A DNA stretch of 64,000 nt from assembly GCF_000280905.1 (NCBI RefSeq), contig NZ_ALAP01000078.1:248001-312000 (forward strand). The letters are read 5' to 3'. This DNA comes from Streptomyces sp. AA1529. Lineage in GTDB: Bacteria > Actinomycetota > Actinomycetes > Streptomycetales > Streptomycetaceae. This document shows positions 36,110-44,176 of this stretch, in pieces; positions within the stretch are counted from its first letter, which is position 1; every line of letters starts with the position of its first letter. The notes under the pieces are model-generated. The model saw only the letters and a list, made by a program, of their open reading frames with translations, did no database searches and was not told where the DNA came from. Both the position numbers and the translations under genes were made by a program.

Positions 36110-36125
36110 GTTCGCTTTGCCGAAC
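36110..36125. promoter_or_regulatory. 16-bp operator-like palindrome of the hydroxyproline operon
   Basis: GTTCG-N6-CGAAC matches the site before the XRE-cupin gene in length, arms and the trailing AG. It begins eight bases after the -10 hexamer and ends 11 bases before the first start codon. Binding here would block initiation, so the regulator is probably a repressor relieved by hydroxyproline or an intermediate. Confidence 0.55.
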
Positions 36126-36136
36126 AGGGAGGTTCG

Positions 36137-37366
36137 ATGGACCGAACGCGGGTCGCGGTGCTCGGCGCCGGCATCATCGGAGTGGCCTGCGCGCGGGAAC
36201 TCGCCCTGGCCGGGCTGGAGGTGACGCTGCTCGACCGCGGCGGCGCGGGCGCGGCCACCACCTCGCACGGCGAGGGCAACATCCTGGTGTCCGACAAGGG
36301 CCCCGGCCCCGAGCTGCGGCTGGCCCAGTTCTCCCGGCGGCTGTGGCCCGAGGTGCTGGCCGCCGTCGCGGAGCGCTCCCGGGCCGGGCGGCGGGCGGTC
36401 GAGACCGCCGAATGGGACCCGAAGGGCGGTGTCGTCGTCGCCACCACCGCCGCCGGGGCCCGCGGCCTGACGGAGTTCTCCGCGGCCCAGCGCACCGCCG
36501 GGGTGCGGGCCGAGGAGCTGACCGCCGACGCGCTCCGCGCGGCCGAACCCTTCGTCACCTCCGCGCACACGGCGGCCGTCCACTATCCCGAGGACGCCCA
36601 GGTGCAGCCCGCGGGCGCGGCGGCGGCACTGCTCACGGACGCGCGCGCGGCGGGCGCCGAACTGCGCACCGGCGAGGAGGTGCTGGCCGGGGTCGTGCGC
36701 GGCGGCCGGCTGACCGGGGTCCGCACCTGCACCGGGCTGCTGGAGGCCGATCTGTTCGTCGACGCGGCCGGACCGTGGTCGGGTGTGCTCTCCGCCCGGC
36801 TCGGGGCGCCGGTCGCCGTGGCACCGCGCCGGGGCGAGGTGCTGGTGACGACGCCGCTGCCGCCGACCGTCTTCCACAAGGTGTACGACGCGGACTACGT
36901 GGGCGCGGTCGGCAGCAGCGAGGAGGAGTTGCAGACCGCCGCCGTGGTGGAGTCCACCGCGGCGGGCAGCGTGCTGATCGGCTCCTCGCGGCGCCGGGCG
37001 GGCTTCGACGACCGGCTGCGGCCCGAGGTGCTGTCGGCGGTCGCCGCCACGGCACTGCGGCTCTTCCCCTCCCTGGCGGGAGTACCGGTGATGCGCGCGT
37101 ACGGCGGATTCCGGCCGTACGTGCCGGATCATCTGCCGGTCATCGGTGCCGACCCCCGGCTGCCGGGGCTCTGGCACGCGACCGGTCACGAAGGGGCCGG
37201 GATCGGGCTGTCGGTGGGCACCGGGCGGCTGCTGCGGCAGCTCGTGCTGGGCGAGCCGGCCGGGATCGGGAGCCATGCCTTCCGGGTGGACCGCCCGGCC
37301 GTACTGGCGGCACCGGCCTCCCGGCAGCAGGAGGAGCAGGAGCAGCAGGGACAGGAGGAGAGATGA
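36137..37366 (+). CDS. D-hydroxyproline dehydrogenase, FAD subunit (DadA-like)
   Basis: A 409-residue DAO-fold flavoprotein with the N-terminal Val-Leu-Gly-Ala-Gly-Ile-Ile-Gly dinucleotide motif, Ser-His-Gly-Glu-Gly-Asn near residue 48, and the C-terminal Gly-His-Glu-Gly-Ala-Gly-Ile-Gly FAD motif near residue 352. With the next two genes it forms an alpha-beta-gamma type dehydrogenase that oxidises cis-4-hydroxy-D-proline to 1-pyrroline-4-hydroxy-2-carboxylate. The assignment rests on the operon containing an epimerase and a DapA-family deaminase. GGGAGG precedes the ATG. The tail is a Gln/Glu-rich low-complexity segment. Its stop overlaps the next ATG. Confidence 0.88.
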   Translation: MDRTRVAVLGAGIIGVACARELALAGLEVTLLDRGGAGAATTSHGEGNILVSDKGPGPELRLAQFSRRLWPEVLAAVAERSRAGRRAVETAEWDPKGGVVVATTAAGARGLTEFSAAQRTAGVRAEELTADALRAAEPFVTSAHTAAVHYPEDAQVQPAGAAAALLTDARAAGAELRTGEEVLAGVVRGGRLTGVRTCTGLLEADLFVDAAGPWSGVLSARLGAPVAVAPRRGEVLVTTPLPPTVFHKVYDADYVGAVGSSEEELQTAAVVESTAAGSVLIGSSRRRAGFDDRLRPEVLSAVAATALRLFPSLAGVPVMRAYGGFRPYVPDHLPVIGADPRLPGLWHATGHEGAGIGLSVGTGRLLRQLVLGEPAGIGSHAFRVDRPAVLAAPASRQQEEQEQQGQEER

Positions 37367-37737
37367 GTCCGAGACGTGTACCGGCCCGCGGTGCCGCCGA
37401 CGGCCGCGGGGAGCGCCCGCTGCGGATCACCGTCGACGGCCGGCCCGTCGACGGCGTCGCGGGGCAGACGGTGGCGGGTGTGCTGCTCGCCGCCGGCCGC
37501 ACCGCGTGGCGCAGCGGGCCCTCCGGCGCCGGGCGCGGAGTGTTCTGCGGCATCGGTGTCTGCTTCGACTGCCTGGTGACCGTCAACGGGGACCGCGACG
37601 TACGTGCCTGTCTGCGGCGCGCCGCGGACGGCGATGCGGTCCGCACCCAGTCCAGGGACCGGCGCGGCACCGGCGGGGCGCGGTCGGCGGGCACCGGAGC
37701 GGGCGGCTCCGCGGAGCACGGCGAGGCGGCCGGATGA
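37363..37737 (+). CDS. [2Fe-2S] small subunit of the D-hydroxyproline dehydrogenase
   Basis: A 124-residue ferredoxin-like protein with the plant-type cluster ligands Cys-Gly-Ile-Gly-Val-Cys-Phe-Asp-Cys near residue 62 and a fourth Cys in Val-Arg-Ala-Cys-Leu about residue 83. The N- and C-terminal parts are low-complexity. It is coupled by ATGA overlaps to the FAD subunit before it and the FAD/NAD subunit after it, as in heterotrimeric amino-acid dehydrogenases of the HcnABC type. It passes electrons between the flavin sites. Confidence 0.9.
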   Translation: MSPRRVPARGAADGRGERPLRITVDGRPVDGVAGQTVAGVLLAAGRTAWRSGPSGAGRGVFCGIGVCFDCLVTVNGDRDVRACLRRAADGDAVRTQSRDRRGTGGARSAGTGAGGSAEHGEAAG

Positions 37738-39290
37738 CCCGCCGTCATGTCGTGGTGACCGGCGCCGGGCCGGCCGGGCTGGCCGCCGCGTACGCCGCGC
37801 TGGCGGCGGGCGCCCGGGTGACGCTGGTCGACACCGCCGAACAGCCCGGTGGCCAGTACCACCGGATGCCGCCCGAGGCGCACACCGAACACCCCGGCAC
37901 GCTCCGGCACGGCCGGGCCGCCTTCCTGCGGCGGCGCCGCCGGGTGCTGACGCATCCGCGCTGCCGCTGGCTGCCGGAGACCTCGGTGTGGGCGCTGGAG
38001 CCTACCGGCCCCGTCGCGGGCGTCCCCGCTGCGGGGACGCCCGCGACGGGAGGCTTCGGACCGCCGCCGCGGGTGCACCTGCTGTGCGGCGGCCCCGCGG
38101 ACGGCGCCGGACGCGCCCGGCGCACGGTGGACGCGGACGCGCTCGTGCTGGCGACCGGCGCACATGACCGGGTGCTGCCCTTCCCCGGCTGGGAGTTGCC
38201 GGGCGTCTGCACCGCCGGGGCCGCACAGGCGCTGGTGAAGGGGGAACGCCTGGTGATCGGCGACCGCGTCGTCGTCGCGGGCAGCGGACCCTTCCTGCTC
38301 GCGGTCGCCGCGTCGCTGCTGGAGGCGGGTGCGGGCGTACAGGAGGTGCTGGAGGCCGGCACTCCTCCCGCCCTGGGCCGCAACTGGCTCGACCGGCCCT
38401 GGGAATTGGCGGCGCAACTCGGCAAGACAGCCGAACTCGCCCGCAGCGCGGCGGCGCTGGTCCGCCACCGGGTGCCCTACCGGCTCGGCCGTGCGGTCGT
38501 GGAGGCGCGCGGCGACGGCCGAGTGGAGGAGGTCGTCACGGCGCGGCTGCGCCCGGACTGGTCGGTCGTGGCCGGGACGGAGCGCACGGTGCCGGTGGAC
38601 GCGCTCTGCGTCGGCCACGGGTTCAGTCCGCGGCTGGAGCTTCCGCTGGCCGCCGGCTGCGCGTTGCGGGACGGCCCGGCCGGTACCGGGAGCGGCTCCG
38701 GGCCGTTCGTGGTGGTGGACGGGGAGCAGCGCACCAGCGTGCCGGGCGTCTTCGCCGCCGGGGAGATCACCGGTGTCGCCGGGGCTCCGGCTGCCCGCGC
38801 CGAGGGCGCCGTCGCGGGATGGGCGGCCGCCGGAGGCGACCGTGCGGTACCGGCACTACGGGTGCTGCGGCGCAGCCGGGACGAGGGGCGGGCCTTCGCC
38901 CGCAGGCTGGCCCGGGCGCACCCGATCGGTGCGGGCTGGCCCGGCTGGCTGCGCCAGGACACGGTCGTGTGCCGCTGCGAGGAGACCGACTACGGCACGC
39001 TGTGCGCGGCGTTCGGCGACGCGGCGCAGGCGGCGCCGCGGGTCGCGAAGCTGAGCACCCGGGCCGGGCTCGGCCCGTGCCAGGCCCGGGTCTGCGGCCC
39101 CACCGTCGCCGAACTGCGCGCGCGTTCCGGCGCCGCCGGGTCCGCGGGCCGCGGTACGGCCGCGGAGCCGCCCGAGCACGCCCTGCACCGCAGACCGCTG
39201 GCCCAGCCCCTCCGGCTCGGCGAACTGGCCGCTCCGTCGGAGCCGTTCGCCGTTCCGGAGGACCCGTCCGACCCGACCGACCAGAGGTGA
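37734..39290 (+). CDS. FAD/NAD(P)-binding subunit of the D-hydroxyproline dehydrogenase
   Basis: A 518-residue protein with two nucleotide folds (Val-Thr-Gly-Ala-Gly-Pro-Ala-Gly near residue 10 and Val-Val-Ala-Gly-Ser-Gly-Pro near residue 182). A C-terminal BFD-like [2Fe-2S] domain carries Cys-Arg-Cys-Glu-Glu and Gly-Leu-Gly-Pro-Cys-Gln-Ala-Arg-Val-Cys, the layout of HcnB/OoxA-type subunits. It probably re-oxidises the FAD subunit and hands electrons to the respiratory chain or NAD(P). It starts in an ATGA overlap with the ferredoxin subunit. Confidence 0.9.
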   Translation: MTRRHVVVTGAGPAGLAAAYAALAAGARVTLVDTAEQPGGQYHRMPPEAHTEHPGTLRHGRAAFLRRRRRVLTHPRCRWLPETSVWALEPTGPVAGVPAAGTPATGGFGPPPRVHLLCGGPADGAGRARRTVDADALVLATGAHDRVLPFPGWELPGVCTAGAAQALVKGERLVIGDRVVVAGSGPFLLAVAASLLEAGAGVQEVLEAGTPPALGRNWLDRPWELAAQLGKTAELARSAAALVRHRVPYRLGRAVVEARGDGRVEEVVTARLRPDWSVVAGTERTVPVDALCVGHGFSPRLELPLAAGCALRDGPAGTGSGSGPFVVVDGEQRTSVPGVFAAGEITGVAGAPAARAEGAVAGWAAAGGDRAVPALRVLRRSRDEGRAFARRLARAHPIGAGWPGWLRQDTVVCRCEETDYGTLCAAFGDAAQAAPRVAKLSTRAGLGPCQARVCGPTVAELRARSGAAGSAGRGTAAEPPEHALHRRPLAQPLRLGELAAPSEPFAVPEDPSDPTDQR

Positions 39291-39297
39291 GACGCTC

Positions 39298-40263
39298 ATG
39301 ACCGGCGACAACCGAGCCGCCCGCCCCCCGCGGCCGCAGCGGACCCCGCAGGGTCTCGGCGGTGTGCTGGTGGCGACCGCGCTGCCCTACCGCGAGGACG
39401 CCTCGGCTCCCGCGGGCCTGGCCGTGGACCACGACCGCTATGCCGCGCACTGCCGGTGGCTGGTGGAGAGCGGCTGCGACGGCGTCGGGCCCAACGGCTC
39501 GCTGGGCGAGTACTCCTCCCTCACCGACCGGGAGCGCCGGGAGGTGGCCCGCACCGCGATCGAGGCGGTGGACGGTAGGGGCAGCGTCGTCGTCGGGGTG
39601 CACGGCGTCGGCTCGCACCAGGCCCGCCGCTGGGCGGAGGCGGCCGCGGAGGACGGCGCGGACGGGGTGCTCTGCCTGCCGCCCACGATGTACCGCGCCA
39701 ACCGGGGCGAGGTGCTGGCCCACTTCGCCGAGGTGGCCGCCGTGGGTCTCCCGGTGATGGTCTACAACAACCCGATCGACACCAAGGTGGATCTGACCCC
39801 GGAACTGGTCGCGGAGATCGCGCAGATCGACAACGTCGTGGCCGTCAAGGAGTTCTCCGGGGACGTACGGCGGGTCCTGGAGATCCGGGAGCGGACCGCG
39901 GGGACGGGGCTGGAGGTCGTCGGCGGCGCCGACGACGTGGTGCTGGAGAGTGTGCTGATGGGTGCGACCGGCTGGTTCGCCGGGTTCCCCAATGTCTTCC
40001 CGGCCGAGTCGGCGCGGCTGTTCGAGCTGGCCGCGGCGGGGAAGCTGGAGGAGGCGCGGGCCCTGTACGAGCCGCTGGTGGCCGCCTTCCGCTGGGACTC
40101 GCGCACCGAGTTCGTCCAGGCGATCAAGCTCGGCATGGAGCAGGTCGGCAGGTTCGGCGGCCCGTGCCGCCCGCCGCGCGGACCGCTGAGCGCGGCGCAG
40201 CGGGAACAGGTCGAGGCCGACATGGCGCGCGCGGTCGCCGCACTCGCACGGCGGGAGGCCTGA
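39298..40263 (+). CDS. 1-pyrroline-4-hydroxy-2-carboxylate deaminase (DapA family)
   Basis: A 321-residue TIM-barrel protein of the DHDPS/NAL family. It has Asn-Gly-Ser-Leu-Gly-Glu near residue 63 in place of the Gly-Thr-Thr-Gly-Glu loop, Tyr-Asn-Asn-Pro near 158, and the Schiff-base Lys in Val-Val-Ala-Val-Lys-Glu-Phe near 183. In hydroxyproline catabolism this family deaminates 1-pyrroline-4-hydroxy-2-carboxylate to 2-oxoglutarate semialdehyde. The product would need a semialdehyde dehydrogenase, which is not in the window. It is directly followed by the epimerase with no gap. Confidence 0.87.
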   Translation: MTGDNRAARPPRPQRTPQGLGGVLVATALPYREDASAPAGLAVDHDRYAAHCRWLVESGCDGVGPNGSLGEYSSLTDRERREVARTAIEAVDGRGSVVVGVHGVGSHQARRWAEAAAEDGADGVLCLPPTMYRANRGEVLAHFAEVAAVGLPVMVYNNPIDTKVDLTPELVAEIAQIDNVVAVKEFSGDVRRVLEIRERTAGTGLEVVGGADDVVLESVLMGATGWFAGFPNVFPAESARLFELAAAGKLEEARALYEPLVAAFRWDSRTEFVQAIKLGMEQVGRFGGPCRPPRGPLSAAQREQVEADMARAVAALARREA

Positions 40264-41265
40264 ATGCGCTCGGTCCGTTCGCTCAGTGCCGTCGACTCGC
40301 ACACCGAGGGCATGCCGACCAGGGTCGTCACCGGCGGGGTGCCGCCGATCCCGGGTGCCACGATGGCCGAGCGCCGCCGCTGGGCCGTCGCGCACCTGGA
40401 CGAGCTGCGCAGATTCCTGGTGGACGAGCCGCGCGGACACCCGGCGATGAGCGGCGCGCTGCTGCAGCCGCCGCTCCGCCCGGAGGCCGACTGGGGTGTG
40501 GTCTACGTCGAGGTGAGCGGCTTCCTGCCGATGTGCGGCCACGGCACCGTCGGAGTGGCGACGGTGCTGGTGGAGACCGGCATGGTGGAGGTGACCGAGC
40601 CCGAGACCACGGTCCGGCTGGACACCCCGGCCGGTCTGGTGGAGGCGCGGGTGACCGTGCGGGACGGGGCGGCCGAGCGGGTCACGCTGCGGAACGTGGA
40701 CGCGTTCGCGCTGGAGCTGGACGCCGTCGTCCGGGTGCCGGGGCTGGGCGAGGTCGGCTACGACATGGCGTACGGCGGCAACTTCTACGCCATCACCGAA
40801 CTCGACCGGCTCGGCCTGCCGTTCGACCGGGCGCGGAAGGACGACATCCTCGCCGCAGGACTCGCCCTGATGGACGCCGTCAACGAGCACAACCGGCCGG
40901 TGCACCCGGCCGATCCCGCGATCAGCGGCTGCAAGCATGTGCAGTTCCTGGCGCCGGGCTCGGACGGGCGGCACTCGCGCAACGCCATGGCCATCCACCC
41001 CGGCTGGTTCGACCGCTCGCCCTGCGGCACCGGCACCTCGGCGCGGACGGCGCAACTGCACGCACGCGGCGCGCTGCCGCTGCGCACCGAGTTCGTGAAC
41101 GAGTCGTTCATCGGCACCCGGTTCACCGGACAGCTGCTGGAGACCACCGAGGTCGGCGGGGTGCCCGCGGTCGTACCGGAGTTCTCCGGTCGCGCCTGGA
41201 TCACCGGTATGGCCACCTATCTGCTCGACCCGCGGGACCCCTTCCCGCACGGCTTCGTCCTCTAG
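40264..41265 (+). CDS. 4-hydroxyproline 2-epimerase (proline racemase family)
   Basis: A 333-residue proline-racemase-superfamily enzyme with both catalytic cysteines: Met-Cys-Gly-His-Gly-Thr near residue 90 and Arg-Ser-Pro-Cys-Gly-Thr-Gly-Thr-Ser near residue 254. The two-Cys pattern separates racemases/epimerases from the dehydratases that have Thr. Context makes it the first step, interconverting trans-4-hydroxy-L-proline and cis-4-hydroxy-D-proline, the substrate of the dehydrogenase encoded upstream. Proline racemase is the alternative, but the deaminase gene argues for hydroxyproline. It is the last gene of the operon. Confidence 0.9.
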   Translation: MRSVRSLSAVDSHTEGMPTRVVTGGVPPIPGATMAERRRWAVAHLDELRRFLVDEPRGHPAMSGALLQPPLRPEADWGVVYVEVSGFLPMCGHGTVGVATVLVETGMVEVTEPETTVRLDTPAGLVEARVTVRDGAAERVTLRNVDAFALELDAVVRVPGLGEVGYDMAYGGNFYAITELDRLGLPFDRARKDDILAAGLALMDAVNEHNRPVHPADPAISGCKHVQFLAPGSDGRHSRNAMAIHPGWFDRSPCGTGTSARTAQLHARGALPLRTEFVNESFIGTRFTGQLLETTEVGGVPAVVPEFSGRAWITGMATYLLDPRDPFPHGFVL

Positions 41266-41345
41266 CGCTGTGACCACATGGTCCGCCGCCTCACTGGTCG
41301 GTCACTCGCGGTCCACGCCGTGGTGCTTCGCGCCCCGCTTTGGAG

Positions 41346-41840
41346 TCATGCAGGGAAGAGCCGCAGGGCGAACGCAGCACTCGCCATCATCAGGACCAGG
41401 GCAACCACCACGAGCAGCAGGGCGGCCAACAGGGACCGGGCACGCCTTCGGTTGACATGTCGCAGGGCCACGATCGTGTCCCTCTTCACGCGGTTCCAGT
41501 CATCCGGGCCGAAACGGGCCGTGGGCTCCAGCAACTGGGTGAGGTCCCCTGTGTCGGCCTGTGGCAGCCGTACCGGCACGTTGATGAGCAGTCCGAGAAC
41601 AGCAGCGAGGACCAGCATGACCATGGCCGCGACCAGCAGAAGCCGAGCCGATTCCGGGAACGTCACGGACCGGCCGCTCGCGGCCAGTGCGACGGCACCG
41701 GTGGTGATCCCGACGAGCGTGCCCGAGGCCGAGATGACCGCCATGCCGCGCGTTTCGAACGACGTCTTCCTGGCCCGCTCCTCGACCAGCTGCTCGGTCA
41801 GGAAAGAGGACTTGTGCTGGATACGCGTTTCGTGGCTCAT
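41346..41840 (-). CDS. Three-helix membrane protein of unknown function
   Basis: A 164-residue protein. After a polar N-terminus with Glu-Gln-Leu-Val-Glu-Glu-Arg-Ala-Arg-Lys there are two close hydrophobic helices (about 32-55 and 64-88), a polar middle with Phe-Gly-Pro-Asp-Asp-Trp, and a third helix near the C-terminus (about 138-160). This small-effector layout superficially resembles the membrane proteins of nucleotide-signalling defence systems, but I cannot confirm a family. ATG 41840 is used; a longer frame to 41924 is unsupported. It lies 64 bases downstream of the 421-residue gene on the same strand and probably forms an operon with it. Confidence 0.75.
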   Translation of the reverse strand: MSHETRIQHKSSFLTEQLVEERARKTSFETRGMAVISASGTLVGITTGAVALAASGRSVTFPESARLLLVAAMVMLVLAAVLGLLINVPVRLPQADTGDLTQLLEPTARFGPDDWNRVKRDTIVALRHVNRRRARSLLAALLLVVVALVLMMASAAFALRLFPA

Positions 41841-41904
41841 GACCGAGTCTTCCCCGGGCCCTCGGGTACTCGTGCGGACGCACGGCGGGCGGCAGAAGCG
41901 GCCG

Positions 41905-43170
41905 TCATGCCCGCTCGTACCCATGGTTCAGGGCGGGGGGTGCTGGCTCGTCCAGGACCTTGAGCGGCCAGTCCAGACCCCGCGGGTAGTGGAGGCGAGG
42001 TTCCTGCAGCACGACCAGGCCGAGATCCTCCGCGGCACCGACGACCGCCGCGTCGAGCCCCAGTTCCCGGCCGAGTGCGTCGAGCCGGGCCTTCGCCCGG
42101 CCGATCCGCCGCTCGGTGGCTTCCGCTTCGGCCCGGGCCACCGCCAGCCTCCGCGGGGCCTCGTCCTGCTCAGGCCGACCGCTGTTCATTCCGGCCAGCG
42201 TCCGGCGCAGCCTTCTCGGCAGCCTGCCGTGCGGCTCCGTCGCAGCCAGGACGTGCAGCAGCGACCGTACCGAGGTCCACTCATCGTCCGCCACCGGCGC
42301 ATCGCGTTCGAGCCGCCGAGCCATCCAGGAACACAAATCGGCCTCGGGTGGCGCAAGACGGGCGGAGAAAGCCTGCAGGTCATCGATCAGGCGACGCTTG
42401 TGTGCCGTCCAGTGCGCCCGCGCGTTGCCCGCGGGCGAGCGCAACCGGCCCACAAGGTCGCGATCGCGGTGGCGGGCTTCGAGCGCCGCGACGCGCTCCG
42501 CTTCCGCCTCATCGATGCGGGGGAGGACGTGCTCGATCCGCGTCGTGATCCGCTTCAACAGGTCGTACACGCTGGTGGCGTCCTTCAGCGCGACGGCAGA
42601 TGCGCTCCTCTGCTCGAGATCGACGAACACGGCACACGGCACGAGGGATCCGGGTATCCCGAAGAAGCGCTGCATGGCCGAGACCGTGAGCGTGAGGGCG
42701 CGCTGGTGCTCCTCCAGATCATGCGGTCGGACGGCGGCTGCCGCGGCGACCAGCCGCGGAGGCCCCGTTGTCGACGGCTCGGTGCCGGTCGCCTGCCATG
42801 TCGCCCTGCCCGGCTGCCTCCTGCCCATCCGGACGGCCGCCGATGACTCGCGGGACGACAGGTACAGCCGGCTGCGGGCACCGCCCGCTTCTGCCATGCC
42901 GCGCACCCAGATGGTCTCGGGGCTGTAGAAGAGGCGGGGGTGCTCCGCGGAGAGCTGGAGCTTCCTCGGCGACGGCGAGAAGACAGCGATGCAGCGGCCA
43001 GTCAGATCATCGATGTCGCTCCAGTGCTGGAAGAACCCTCTCTGCAGGTCCGGGGCATCGGCGGAGCGGGCGAGCAGGAACATCATTGCGGCGAAACCGC
43101 CTCCGCTCAGAGTGCGGAAGGGCAAGCACAGGAAATCCTCGACGGACAGATCAGCGTCGGATGAGTACAT
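41905..43170 (-). CDS. Hypothetical protein paired with a membrane protein
   Basis: A 421-residue protein I do not recognise. Residues 1-80 include Val-Glu-Asp-Phe-Leu-Cys-Leu-Pro-Phe-Arg and Asp-Ile-Asp-Asp-Leu-Thr-Gly-Arg-Cys-Ile-Ala-Val-Phe-Ser, suggesting an alpha/beta sensor-like domain. A second globular part around 140-230 has Val-Pro-Cys-Ala-Val-Phe-Val-Asp-Leu. The C-terminal half is long charged helices rich in Arg/Glu/Ala, likely coiled coil. The start ATG 43170 follows a G-run; the frame stays open for 148 codons upstream without coding character. G/C third-position bias is weaker than in the neighbouring operons. The pairing with a small membrane protein hints at a sensor-effector unit. 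Confidence 0.72.
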   Translation of the reverse strand: MYSSDADLSVEDFLCLPFRTLSGGGFAAMMFLLARSADAPDLQRGFFQHWSDIDDLTGRCIAVFSPSPRKLQLSAEHPRLFYSPETIWVRGMAEAGGARSRLYLSSRESSAAVRMGRRQPGRATWQATGTEPSTTGPPRLVAAAAAVRPHDLEEHQRALTLTVSAMQRFFGIPGSLVPCAVFVDLEQRSASAVALKDATSVYDLLKRITTRIEHVLPRIDEAEAERVAALEARHRDRDLVGRLRSPAGNARAHWTAHKRRLIDDLQAFSARLAPPEADLCSWMARRLERDAPVADDEWTSVRSLLHVLAATEPHGRLPRRLRRTLAGMNSGRPEQDEAPRRLAVARAEAEATERRIGRAKARLDALGRELGLDAAVVGAAEDLGLVVLQEPRLHYPRGLDWPLKVLDEPAPPALNHGYERA

Positions 43171-43432
43171 ACGCCCCCCCTGAGCCCGGCACCGGGCACT
43201 GGCCTGAAGGATAGGAGAAGATCGACCGACTCGGCAGTCCGACAGGGGCAACTCGCGCCGTATGGCTCCGGCCGCGAAGCATGGCTGGGGCGGCCACCAG
43301 GATCGGTCCTGGTGGCTCGGCCACGTCGGTCCGCCAGGCCTCTCGCACTGCGACAGGGCGGTCCGCCGACGGCGGAATCGCCCGCAGCGGAACGCCGTGA
43401 CAAAGGCGGTGCCCCGCGGGCAGGCTCGGGCC

Positions 43433-44176
43433 ATGGAGAGACCTGAGTTCATCGAAGTCCTGAGCACGGAGGCCCGGTTGTTCGCCGACGCGGTCGGCCG
43501 GGCCGAGCCCGGCACGCCGGTGCCGACCTGCCCGGAGTGGACCGTGCGGGACCTGGCCCTGCACCTGGGTACGGTGCACCGCTGGGCGGCCGGGATGGTG
43601 CGCGAGGGCCGCACGGAACCCGTACGGCCCTCGCCGCCGGACGGACTGGCCGACGAGGCGCTCGCGCCCTGGCTGCGGGAGGGCGCCGAACTGCTGGTCG
43701 AGGTGCTGGAGGCGGCGCCGGAGGACCTGGACTGCTGGACGTTCCTGCCCTCCCGGTCCGCCGCGGCCTTCTGGACCCGCAGGCAGGCGCACGAGACGGC
43801 GGTGCACCGGGTCGACGCCGAGGCGGCGCTCGGGGCGCCCCTCTCCCCGCTGCCCGCCGGGTTCGCCGCCGACGGGGTCGACGAGCTGCTGTGCGGCTTC
43901 TATCCGCGGCGCGGCACGCCGGAGGGCTTCGCCGCCGATCCCCGCACCCTGCACCTCCGGGCGACGGACGTCGCCGGCGCCGCCTGGACCGCGGTCCTGG
44001 GCGACCCGGCGCGGGCGGAGCGCGCCACCGCGCCGCCGGCCGCGCCGGACTGCGTGTACGAGGGAACGGCCCAGGACCTCTACCTCGCCCTGTGGAACCG
44101 GCTCCCGCTCTCGGAGCTGACCCTCAGCGGTGAGGTGTCCGTGGCGCACCGCTGGCGGGAGGTGTTCCGGCCGTGA
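43433..44176 (+). CDS. Maleylpyruvate-isomerase-family, mycothiol-dependent-type enzyme
   Basis: A 247-residue DinB-like four-helix protein. It has the N-terminal family pattern Pro-Thr-Cys-Pro-Glu-Trp-Thr-Val-Arg-Asp-Leu-Ala-Leu-His-Leu-Gly near residue 37 and Arg-Arg-Gln-Ala-His-Glu-Thr-Ala-Val-His-Arg-Val-Asp-Ala-Glu near 119, whose His residues would bind metal. Family members use mycothiol as cofactor for isomerisation or conjugation. The substrate is unknown. Its 3' end overlaps the convergent MFS gene by 53 bases. Confidence 0.9.
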   Translation: MERPEFIEVLSTEARLFADAVGRAEPGTPVPTCPEWTVRDLALHLGTVHRWAAGMVREGRTEPVRPSPPDGLADEALAPWLREGAELLVEVLEAAPEDLDCWTFLPSRSAAAFWTRRQAHETAVHRVDAEAALGAPLSPLPAGFAADGVDELLCGFYPRRGTPEGFAADPRTLHLRATDVAGAAWTAVLGDPARAERATAPPAAPDCVYEGTAQDLYLALWNRLPLSELTLSGEVSVAHRWREVFRP

